This document shows positions 1 through 7,045 of a stretch of DNA of 9,636 nt, piece after piece. The notes beneath the pieces are model-generated. The model was not told the DNA's origin, ran no database searches, and saw only the letters and a program-made list of their open reading frames with translations. This DNA is from Desulfocapsaceae bacterium (GTDB lineage Bacteria; Desulfobacterota; Desulfobulbia; Desulfobulbales; Desulfocapsaceae), in contig JAOZLO010000079.1 of NCBI GenBank assembly GCA_029934775.1, forward strand, positions 1 to 9,636, read 5' to 3'. The position numbers and the translations under genes are program-made. Numbering within the stretch: the stretch's first letter is position 1; each line of letters starts with the position of its first letter.

Positions 1-164
1 AAAAAAAATGATGCCCCCATTAAAAACAGCACAATGCTGCATCCACTATTAGATGGTGGTTTAGAGCCTGTCTTTTTGTCGTCATCAAAGAGCAAGCACA
101 TTTCAATAACACCATCACCATCGTCATCAAGTAAATCGAGAGGGTCTTCATCAAAATCTTCCAT
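1..164 (-). CDS. Small acidic protein with hydrophobic segment (partial, runs off the left edge)
   Basis: A reading frame starts at ATG 164-162, five bases after the brxL stop, and stays open to base 1 (54 codons plus 2 bases). I do not recognise the family. The first ~20 residues are very acidic (MEDFDEDPLDLLDDDGDG) and contain DDDGDGVIE, which resembles the first part of an EF-hand calcium-binding loop but lacks the usual acidic residue at loop position 12. After a short polar linker (KKTGSKPPSNSG) comes a cysteine and then a hydrophobic stretch (SIVLFLMGASFF) that may be the start of a membrane helix. The Shine-Dalgarno signal is weak (GGAA at 173-176, 8 bases upstream), so translation may depend on coupling to brxL. 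Position and spacing make it the last visible gene of the BREX operon. Function unknown; reality as a gene is likely but not certain because the end is outside the window. Confidence 0.6.
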   Translation of the reverse strand, partial: MEDFDEDPLDLLDDDGDGVIEMCLLFDDDKKTGSKPPSNSGCSIVLFLMGASFF

Positions 165-169
165 GAAAT

Positions 170-2215
170 TTATTCCACTATTGCTTTAAGAAGAGCGTCT
201 CTGGCATCCGAGTAAAACTGGATATCTATCTTGGTCGCCATGTCGTCTGATAGGTCAAAGAGCTGGCGGCGACAGGACACAGGTATGAGTAGGGCTGTTG
301 CACCTTTTTCCACTGCAATCTCAGCAATTGTCACCGGGTTGTGGATGGATTCTATGGATCCACCCAGGTTAATTTCACCGACAATAATAAGACCACCGCG
401 CATGCTCTTTTTGAGAAGTGATGTGCAGAATGCTATCAACGAGGCCATGCCAAGTTTCGTTCCTGATTTTGATGCGTCAAAAGCACGGAGCTGGACAGTA
501 AATTCGTGATGCCGAGGATCCTTGTCTCCCACTAGCTGCATTGCTCGTGCATACAAGTTTTGCTCCGCATACCCTATACTTTCACGAAATGCTGGTGGCA
601 CAGGTTTGTTCAGAATCTTCACACCTGATCCCGGGCCTTCATTTACCTCGATGCGATACAACCCAGGGTTGTCATCCATTCCCCCGGGACTGATGGTCCA
701 AACCTGGCCGGGCTCAAGCGGGTCACCGCCTATACTGTTATCACTTTGCAGTTCAGGAGTTGAGACAAATTTTTCAACCCAGTCGGCACCCATAACATAA
801 CTAAAGTGAGTGTTTCTATACTCAGCTGCGCCGATCCTCTTCTGCTGCTCCTTGACTCTCCTGCGACTTTCCATAGCAATATGAACGGCCCACTCAAGGC
901 CTTCCTCAGTTACTCCCTCACCGCCGGGATCAATCAGCTTGAGCAGGCCGCTGACGGTCTTGTTCACAGCGTTGGTATCCCTGCCGCTGAGAGCGCCTCC
1001 AAAGAATACTTTATTCTGCAGGTGGGATATCCGACTCTGGCCGCGCAATCGACTCCAGCATTCAGAAAGAAAGTCACTAACAAGCCCAAAATGGTCTGTA
1101 AGCAGTTCCTTGTTGATTTTAGGTACGTCCCAGCCTGGTAAAAAAGCATGGATGCGGTCCATAAAGGCGGTGTCATCACGCATCTCTTGAGGCATAGGAC
1201 CGAAGAGGTGGCCAACACGCTGCTGGTGTTCAACATCAACATCGAAGTTGCCGACCATGACAATGCAGCCGTCTGCCTGGATAGCTTCCTTGCCACGGCT
1301 GAACTCTCCGGACTCCATATACCCCTTCATGATGTTGACACCGTCTTTCTGGTCAAAGGAGATACCTGAAACCTCATCAAAACAGACCACATCATACTGG
1401 CAGACCAGGCCACGCTGACCGGTTGAATTATTGACAAACATCTTAGCAACAGTGGCCTTGCCTCCAGACACGAGATGGGCATAGGGCGAGACCTGTTGGA
1501 AAAGATGGCTTTTACCAGTACCACGGGGACCGAGTTCTACCAGGTTATAATTGCGCTCAACAAAAGGGACCATGCGCAGCAGAAAAGCATCTTGCTGCCG
1601 CTCTGACAAGGAGGAAGGTTCTATACCAATACTGCGCAGCAAGAATATTTTCCACTCATCGGTTGTAAATTCTGTCCTGGCCTCGGCCAACCCATCAAGG
1701 ACATCACGTTTTGACAGCTGAATCTCACGCAAACCCTCTATGCCGAACGGCCGCCCGTTTTTCTCCTGGGCAATGGCCGCATCATAGCCCAAAGACAATT
1801 CGGCATAAAATCCGCCGGTCAGCATTCTCTCGTGATTATTCACCAGTTCGGGGCTGATACGTACATCAGATAACCTTACGCTGGGTAGTGTTGCCAGATA
1901 AGAGTCAGTTTTGGCATCAAGGCGGGCAGTGATGATGTCAATAATCTTCACCTCCCCATTTTCACGAGCACGTGCCTTAAACAGCTCCTCTTCTCCTGCC
2001 TTAACTGAACGTGACTTCAGCTGACGTTGGACGATCTCAAGACCTTCGTCAATCTCTTCCTGGTCGATACTGGCACAGTAGCGGCCCAAGAGGAACTCCA
2101 CAACATAAGTTGGTACAGGAAACTGACGGCTGAAAATACGGACAAGGTCTTTTCTGACAAGATAGCCATCAAGAGATAGGGTAGCTTTATTATCTATGCT
2201 ATCCAGTTCAATCAT
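170..2215 (-). CDS. brxL: BREX system AAA+/Lon-like protein BrxL
   Basis: BrxL is the BREX-1 AAA+ ATPase with a Lon-protease-like C-terminal domain, a DNA-associated oligomer required for phage exclusion. The 681-residue product has the usual family length. It shows an N-terminal BrxL domain (~1-200), a Walker A motif GPRGTGKS (229-236), Walker B VVCFDE (276-281), a sensor-1-like VMVGNFD (319-325) and a probable arginine finger at R354 in FMDRIHAFLPGW. The Lon-like domain (~540-681) has SKSGTKLG around 582-589 where Lon has its catalytic serine. I see no lysine at the expected dyad position after GEINLGG (613-619), so proteolysis may be absent. The ATG at 2215 overlaps the pglZ stop by four bases (ATGA), indicating translational coupling; GGTGGTG lies just upstream. 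The frame is intact, unlike pglZ and pglX. Confidence 0.95.
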   Translation of the reverse strand: MIELDSIDNKATLSLDGYLVRKDLVRIFSRQFPVPTYVVEFLLGRYCASIDQEEIDEGLEIVQRQLKSRSVKAGEEELFKARARENGEVKIIDIITARLDAKTDSYLATLPSVRLSDVRISPELVNNHERMLTGGFYAELSLGYDAAIAQEKNGRPFGIEGLREIQLSKRDVLDGLAEARTEFTTDEWKIFLLRSIGIEPSSLSERQQDAFLLRMVPFVERNYNLVELGPRGTGKSHLFQQVSPYAHLVSGGKATVAKMFVNNSTGQRGLVCQYDVVCFDEVSGISFDQKDGVNIMKGYMESGEFSRGKEAIQADGCIVMVGNFDVDVEHQQRVGHLFGPMPQEMRDDTAFMDRIHAFLPGWDVPKINKELLTDHFGLVSDFLSECWSRLRGQSRISHLQNKVFFGGALSGRDTNAVNKTVSGLLKLIDPGGEGVTEEGLEWAVHIAMESRRRVKEQQKRIGAAEYRNTHFSYVMGADWVEKFVSTPELQSDNSIGGDPLEPGQVWTISPGGMDDNPGLYRIEVNEGPGSGVKILNKPVPPAFRESIGYAEQNLYARAMQLVGDKDPRHHEFTVQLRAFDASKSGTKLGMASLIAFCTSLLKKSMRGGLIIVGEINLGGSIESIHNPVTIAEIAVEKGATALLIPVSCRRQLFDLSDDMATKIDIQFYSDARDALLKAIVE

Positions 2216-3716
2216 ATGTGTTCACCACCAATTTTTGTTTCACTTTGGGCCACAAGTTCATCATCAGAATTAAGAAGCACAATGGAGGCGTCCTCCCCTT
2301 CGAGATCCTCATTTTCGACAATCACTGAAGCAGAGCCATCTTTTTTCAGCTGTTTTATCCTGACAACAAGGCTCGACGACGGGTTACCTGCTTGGGTGCG
2401 GATATCAAAGGATATGCCGGCAGGGGCATTGTCAACGGCAATAGAGCAGCGGAGACCTTTCCAGGTAATATCTGTAACATCAACAGAGCCTCCAGCAGCT
2501 CCTGTCCCTTCAGAGGTTACCCGCAATTCCAGGTTCAAACACTCTTGCAGGCTGAGCCCACCATGGGAATACTCTATTCCATTACGATAACAGCTGATGC
2601 CATCCGCAAGAGCAAAATGCTGGGCAGGATTCCAGTACCAGGGAAAGAGGCGCTCTGTCATGGAAGCTCCCGGCTTTATAACAGCACAGCGGCCCCATTT
2701 GTTTTCAGTCAAGGCAGAGGGTAAATCTATTTTTGGCAGCCCACCAGGTAACAGCAGCCAGCCGTGATCCGTGACGACCCGCACGTTTTTCCACCCTGCA
2801 TTTATAAGCTGCATCACCTTTTCACCAATTTCTTTAATCAGTGCATCAAGATACTGCGTTAATTTCCAACCGCGCTCATGGCCCTCATGATCAATATTTC
2901 CAAACTCACACCAGGCTTTTCCCTGGCCGTCCCCCACCTCAAAACGGTCAAGGACTTCCCAGCCTGCAGCCTGCAGCAGCTTTTTAAAATGATATCCCCC
3001 CTTGAGAGTCTGCCCTGTTGCGGCAACACTGGGCTCAAAGTCTGCATTACTGTCTTTCCCTGTAATTTCTCCACAGACAGGGGACACAGCAGCCTTTCCA
3101 GTGGCTGTTACGCTGGGAAGGGCCGACCAGATCTGTTTTCCCTCTATTGCGCATCCACGAGCAGCCAGGAGCCTCGAGAGTCTTTTAGCTATATCAAAAC
3201 GGAGTCCATCCACGAACAAAATACATTCACTTTCCTGACCGGGCAGAGGCTCATGAGCTATAATTGTGCCACCAGGGTAGCCGGAACTGTCAACTACAGT
3301 TTGCAGATGTCTTGCTGACTCTTCAGCCCAAGGAAGGTATATTACACGTATGACTGCACAGACAGCTTCGTAATCTTCATTTTTCTCTACACAGGAGAGT
3401 GATTGCACCACTGCATTATCGGCATGCCATCCGCTGTTCATGTAGCCTGCAGCCATATCTTCCGCAGTCCCTGCAGCGAGTCCATCTGTTGTTTTCTCGG
3501 CAAGGGTTTTCAAATGTTTTAAGGCAAGTGCCAATGGGGATTCACCAAGCTCGGCCCAGATAAGATTCCTCCTTTGGGTATGATTCTTTTCAAGGTTCAT
3601 GATTTTCTCACGGGCTTTGTGAGGAGGAAGACTGTCTATACTTTTTAAAACCCTGCGCAGAGTGTCCTCTTGTTCTGTATTCCACTGGGGCCAACCACCA
3701 TGCGTATCGGTATTGG
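2212..3716 (-). pseudogene. pglZ: PglZ, C-terminal fragment after frameshift (alkaline phosphatase-fold domain)
   Basis: This is the downstream ~500 codons of pglZ, read in a different frame from its 5' part. The homologous sequence begins after a T6 run at 3717-3722; the same frame is open back to base 3963, but that upstream part is not PglZ-like. It contains the alkaline-phosphatase superfamily signatures of PglZ: ILFVDGLRFD (3219-3190, first metal-binding Asp), PSVTATGK shortly after (likely nucleophile Thr/Ser region), VVTDHG (~2778-2761, metal-binding Asp-His) and YSHGG (~2571-2557, metal-binding His). PglZ is a core BREX protein needed for defence and, in studied systems, also for methylation. 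The stop TGA overlaps the brxL ATG by four bases. Metal-site residues are all preserved, so the break is either recent, a sequencing error, or rarely bypassed. If independently translated, the fragment would lack the N-terminal domain. Confidence 0.9.
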
Positions 3717-4561
3717 AAAAAAGATTCAGCATTGGCATTTTTACATTTGAGGATCTGATCCGGGATGCCAGGGTAACGTCTGGGGGCCTCACAGTATCTG
3801 TCCCACACCGCTTTCCATGGCCCTTCATAAACTGCCAGCCTTGCAGCTCCTTCAAGAATACCATCGGTTTCAGGATTAAAGGCAAGCTGCGATTTACAGA
3901 CCTCCACAAAAGCCTGCCACTGATTTTCAGTCTGTCTGTCACGAAAGGCATCACCCAGATCAAGCCACTGCAGCAGATCTCGCACAGGGTCGCCTATGAG
4001 CAAGGTATTAAAATAATCCTTGTCAAGACGTTTTCCCTTGAGAAGATCAGCATCTTCATCAAGCAGGTGATAAACAGCAAGCTGCATGGCATTTTTACTG
4101 TCATTATCCTGGGCTACATCCAGACCAAGGCCGCCTTGATCGGATTTCAGAAAGGCCAGAATCGTCCAGTCCTTGGCATTAAGCTGCGACCAGATGACTC
4201 CACGGTATTGTAGTTCGGCAAGAGGCTTCAGGTAATCAGGGCAATTTTCAACAGCCCGCAGATCATGACGACTGACTCCAGGCAGGTAAAAAATCGGGAG
4301 ACGATCTTGAGGAAGCGAAATATCCTCTACATTGCCCACAATAATACATCGTAACCATATGGCAGGTCCGGTCCGTGTTTTCGGATCATAATCCCCCAGG
4401 ATGAACAGTTCAGGCAGCTCAGTCTGCAGGTGAGGTATGACTGCTTCCCATTGTCTGTCGCTGTCGGGCCAGAGGATGCATGCCGGTGTGACCTGTATCT
4501 CAGAATTGAACACAGAGGCCTGGCGGATGGCTGCAATGAAATGATCCTTAATCAAGCCCAT
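3608..4561 (-). pseudogene. pglZ: PglZ, N-terminal fragment before frameshift
   Basis: This is the 5' part of pglZ. The start chosen is ATG 4561 (MGLIKDHFIAAIRQ), which has AGGAG at 4567-4571 with a 5-base spacer. An upstream ATG at 4615 lacks this support and lies deep inside the preceding gene. The frame overlaps the preceding nucleotidyltransferase stop by 14 bases. The PglZ-type N-terminal sequence runs about 280 codons (LWPDSDRQWEAVIPHL, FILGDYDPKTRTGPAIWLRC, then YPGIPDQILK) up to the T6 run at 3717-3722. After that run the frame gives an unrelated tail of about 36 residues ending at 3608. Removing one T restores ...ESFSNTDTHGG..., joining both halves into one protein of about 780 residues, near the usual BREX-1 PglZ length. 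The unbroken ancestor is therefore clear. Confidence 0.9.
3717..3722 (-). other. T6 homopolymer at the pglZ frameshift
   Basis: The minus strand reads TCTTTTTTCC here. Upstream PglZ sequence is in one frame and downstream PglZ sequence is in the frame reached by skipping one base. A five-T version gives GAA TCT TTT TCC AAT, continuous PglZ coding. The simplest explanation is a one-base insertion in the run or a base-calling error. Confidence 0.8.
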
Positions 4562-5306
4562 AAATACTCCTAAGGTTTGACAATATATCCTCTTTATTTC
4601 TGGAGCCAAGGCCAAGGGACTTCAGATCAACCTGTCCTGATTCCATGCCGGTTATAAACTTTTTGAGATCAGTTTTGATTGCCACAGGAACATCTCTCAC
4701 TGGTTCCGGATCAAGGATCTGGAACAGACGAAAAACATCATTTTTATGTTTTTTAATGTCCCTGCTGTCCACTGTTTCACCTGCCTGCTTCCTGGCGGTC
4801 AAATCCAACCAAGCCTGTGCTTTTAGAGGTATCACATGTTTCGGAGTGACAACTGATATCCCGTCCAGTTCCTCTCTCCCAGCACGAATCCATTTGTAAT
4901 AAATGTCATCGAGAAGAATAGCGGACAAGCTGACAATCTCATTTTCAACAGGGATAGGAGTGAGGTGACTGCCCTCTGCTAAAGAAAGGATATCGGGAGA
5001 CCGGGAAAAAAGTTCCAACATTGCTGGATAATCTTCAGTATCAGGCTGCGCAAAGCGGTAAAACTGCTTGTCGCCGCTACACTTCTCTTGAATCTTATAG
5101 CCACCGCCACGAACAAACTCCCAGAAAGCCGCGACAAATGCTCTATCAAGAGCTTCTACACAGAGGACGATATCGAGGTCCTTGGTGACCCTGAAAGGCA
5201 GTCCGGCTTCCTCCATAAACAGATCACAAGCGGTTCCACCAATTAACACATATTGATCTGTAAATTCCCGGAAATGATCTCTGAAACGCGACAGCCCCTC
5301 TACCAT
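4548..5306 (-). CDS. AbiEii-like nucleotidyltransferase (putative toxin)
   Basis: This 252-residue protein looks like a DNA-polymerase-beta-type nucleotidyltransferase of the AbiEii/MenT kind, the toxin half of AbiE-type (type IV) toxin-antitoxin systems. Its N terminus has VLIGGTACDLF with GG-T at 23-25, followed by TKDLDIVL with the two metal-binding aspartates D43 and D45, i.e. the GG-x-DxD fold signature. Later KAQAWLDLTARKQ and DSRDIKKHKNDVFRL (~162-193) match the conserved Lys and Asp-containing helices of AbiEii-type enzymes. ATG 5306 overlaps the stop of the winged-helix gene by 7 bases and has GGAGGG at 5313-5318, six bases upstream. It overlaps pglZ downstream by 14 bases. It is thus locked between its probable antitoxin and a BREX core gene. 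The true substrate (tRNA or other) cannot be read from the sequence; a role as a BREX accessory protein rather than a classical toxin is possible. Confidence 0.75.
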   Translation of the reverse strand: MVEGLSRFRDHFREFTDQYVLIGGTACDLFMEEAGLPFRVTKDLDIVLCVEALDRAFVAAFWEFVRGGGYKIQEKCSGDKQFYRFAQPDTEDYPAMLELFSRSPDILSLAEGSHLTPIPVENEIVSLSAILLDDIYYKWIRAGREELDGISVVTPKHVIPLKAQAWLDLTARKQAGETVDSRDIKKHKNDVFRLFQILDPEPVRDVPVAIKTDLKKFITGMESGQVDLKSLGLGSRNKEDILSNLRSIYGLD

Positions 5307-6289
5307 GATATTCCCTCCAGAAGTTTTTCAAGGGCAATTTCTACGCGTTCGTCTTCCAAGTCCTGTAAGGAAAGGTAGAGCGACAGACGGTCCACTATAC
5401 CGTCATACCCGAACAGCCTGGGGTTATAACTCCAAACCTCAACTTCTACTGCCTGAGGATCGGGAAAATTTAACACAATAAACAGGTGCTTTTGCCGCAA
5501 CAACTTCCATTCCTCCTGACTGACAGCAAACACCTTGTTTTTTGGTTTGGCCAGCATGGTATAATCGGCAAGGACTGATAACCCAGCCCTATGACCAACA
5601 TAACGCCCGATGTCGAACTGCAAGACATAAACACGTTTTTTAACAGGGCTGCGCATTAACGGACGTGTTCTCTCCCAGAGCTCGCGACTGTTAAGGCTGG
5701 GGACACCAAGGAGGCCATGCTCTTCATTTAACGCAGCATCATTCAGGATGGACTCCACCTCCCTGAAGGCCCGGGTCATTGTCATCTTGGAGTAGCCAAG
5801 AACTCGAGCCAGCTCTGTCGGCGTAGATCCCGGACCGTTCTGGTTATTATATATCCAGTGCAGAACCAGGGCCTGAGTGGAAGGATAGAAATAATCACTG
5901 ATTTTCCGTTGCCGGCGAAAATGTTCGCGTAAGTCGATGGCCAGCATAGGCAGGTATAACTGGTTACCTGGTACTATAAACGGCAGGTTATGTTCAATAA
6001 GTCTTTTCCGGTTATAGGCTGTCACCCTATCCCGGACATAAATAACCTCACCATCCCATTTGGCCCGCACCTGGTCCATATGTTTGCGGATGACAGCCGG
6101 AGATTCTTCCTGGTCTCGGGTGTCCGCCATCATCAGGCAATTTTGCCCCAGAAACTGCAACCGGTAGAAGACATAGCTATCTTGCAAAAAGAATGGCAGT
6201 AGTTTACTTTCACTCCACTTTTCTGAAGTAATAGAAACAGCTAGGGTGTCGTGGATGTATTGTTTCAGATTGCTCAGTAACATTCGCAT
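5300..6289 (-). CDS. Winged-helix regulator, probable AbiEi-like antitoxin
   Basis: This 329-residue protein has a central winged helix-turn-helix (~138-182) with STPTELARVLGYSKMTMTRAFREVES, in which GYSKMTMTRAF is a good recognition helix of MarR-like type. Flanking parts (1-135 and 200-329) are mixed alpha/beta without a motif I can name; the end, YDGIVDRLSLYLSLQDLEDERV, resembles C-terminal stretches seen in proteins partnered with nucleotidyltransferases. It immediately precedes and overlaps the AbiEii-like gene, the order of abiEi-abiEii, where the first protein is antitoxin and autorepressor. ATG 6289 is supported by AGGAG at 6295-6299 (5-base spacer); a second ATG two codons on is also possible. 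A nested palindrome and candidate promoter lie directly upstream, consistent with autoregulation. It is clearly a DNA-binding regulator; the antitoxin role is inferred from context. Confidence 0.7.
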   Translation of the reverse strand: MRMLLSNLKQYIHDTLAVSITSEKWSESKLLPFFLQDSYVFYRLQFLGQNCLMMADTRDQEESPAVIRKHMDQVRAKWDGEVIYVRDRVTAYNRKRLIEHNLPFIVPGNQLYLPMLAIDLREHFRRQRKISDYFYPSTQALVLHWIYNNQNGPGSTPTELARVLGYSKMTMTRAFREVESILNDAALNEEHGLLGVPSLNSRELWERTRPLMRSPVKKRVYVLQFDIGRYVGHRAGLSVLADYTMLAKPKNKVFAVSQEEWKLLRQKHLFIVLNFPDPQAVEVEVWSYNPRLFGYDGIVDRLSLYLSLQDLEDERVEIALEKLLEGISW

Positions 6290-6292
6290 ATT

Positions 6293-6299
6293 CTCTCCT
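6293..6299 (-). promoter_or_regulatory. Ribosome binding site of the winged-helix gene, overlapping the operator
   Basis: AGGAGAG on the minus strand lies just before ATG 6289 and decides that start. Its 5' end touches the outer arm of the palindrome (6298-6304), so a bound repressor or a folded mRNA could also affect ribosome access. Confidence 0.6.
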
Positions 6300-6358
6300 G
6301 TAACGCATTTTATGCACAGTAACTCTATAAGTGTTACCGTGCAATATCAATGTTACAG
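6298..6358. promoter_or_regulatory. Nested palindromic operator upstream of the winged-helix gene
   Basis: Two inverted repeats share one centre at base 6328. The outer pair is CTGTAAC (6298-6304) and GTTACAG (6352-6358), a perfect 7-base match. The inner pair is TGCACAGTAAC (6313-6323) and GTTACCGTGCA (6333-6343), matching at 10 of 11 positions. The arms on each side are separated by nine bases, so four GTAAC/GTTAC half-sites are placed symmetrically. The element overlaps the pglX stop and the ribosome binding site of the next gene. AbiEi antitoxins are known to repress their own promoters through inverted repeats, so binding by the adjacent winged-helix protein is the natural inference. The inner repeat could also form an RNA hairpin. 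Confidence 0.75.
6322..6350 (-). promoter_or_regulatory. Candidate sigma70-type promoter inside the operator
   Basis: On the minus strand TTGATA (6350-6345, 5 of 6 to the -35 consensus) is followed after 17 bases by TAGAGT (6327-6322, 4 of 6 to the -10 consensus). The -10 lies at the centre of the palindrome, a good place for repression. It would give the winged-helix, nucleotidyltransferase, pglZ, brxL block its own transcription start, independent of the disrupted upstream genes. Promoter prediction by eye is weak. Confidence 0.4.
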
Positions 6359-7045
6359 ACCCCTTGCTTTTCTTTTTTCAGCCAGGCTTAGATGGTGATC
6401 GTTGATACGGTCGCCTTCTTTGCCCCCGAATCCAGGGCCGAGATGGTACCAGGGGGCAGATGCAACATCCTTGCCTCTATTCTTGCCCCATTTAACATTT
6501 GGTTTATCACGCAGCACTCCGGCGCCTTTCCTGCCCACATCCGTAACCGACATGAAGGGACGGATATTGAGACGCACGCCGTCGTTAAGATCAGGATTCC
6601 AGCCAATGGCTTGTTTGTCCAAGGGTTTCCAGCGGACAAAGATGTCATGGGGGGCTTCGCCTTCGAGGATCAGTTCCAGCTTTTTCTTTAATGCTTCAGC
6701 ACCAGCCAGTTTCTCCTGAGCACCGTCAATGCCAGCCGTGATGTCCTGCTTCTGGCAGCTAATCCAGTCACCCAGGTAGGTGTAGATCAGTGTTTCAAGG
6801 AGTTTTGTGTCGAGCTTATGGTAATTGACCAGGACGGCAAAACCGTCGCGCAGGCCGTCCCAAATATGCCAGATAAAGGGCCGATGCTTGAAGAGTTTGC
6901 AGTGCTGGGTGAAGAATTTCTCCCGCAGCCAGGTCTCCAGGGTCTTGCCTCCGTGACCAACATTTTTAAGGAGCTCGGTCAAGGTGTCAGTGGACCAGAC
7001 GTCTCCATAGGCTCTTGCCAGCAGGTCGAGCAGGCGGTCGGCGGC
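6353..7045 (-). pseudogene. pglX: PglX, C-terminal fragment after frameshift
   Basis: This is the C-terminal ~230 codons of the BREX-1 adenine methyltransferase PglX. In-frame homologous sequence begins AADRLLDLLARAYGDVW at 7045 and continues through TELLKNVGHGGKTLETWL, FKHRPFIWHIWDGLRDG, LIYTYLGDWI, APHDIFVRWKPL and GVRLNIRPFM to ...SLAEKRKARGL, ending at TAA 6355-6353. These blocks are characteristic of the PglX C terminus. An ATG at 6982 exists inside it, but the PglX homology clearly starts before it, so a separate gene starting there is unlikely. The frame differs from the upstream fragment because of an extra CT at 7046-7051. The stop codon overlaps the downstream operator. Confidence 0.9.

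Noticed and set aside
3700..3730. Programmed -1 ribosomal frameshift at T-TTT-TTC in pglZ
   Set aside because: A -1 slip there enters the wrong frame; the downstream PglZ frame needs +1 (loss of one base).
3662..4213. 183-codon open frame on the plus strand opposite pglZ
   Set aside because: It lies antisense within clear PglZ coding sequence and its product has no recognisable domain; it is a shadow frame.
4562..4615. Upstream start of pglZ at ATG 4615
   Set aside because: It would overlap the nucleotidyltransferase by 68 bases and lacks the good Shine-Dalgarno seen for ATG 4561.
6353..6982. Independent gene starting at ATG 6982
   Set aside because: PglX homology continues upstream of this ATG in the same frame back to 7045, so it is the tail of pglX.
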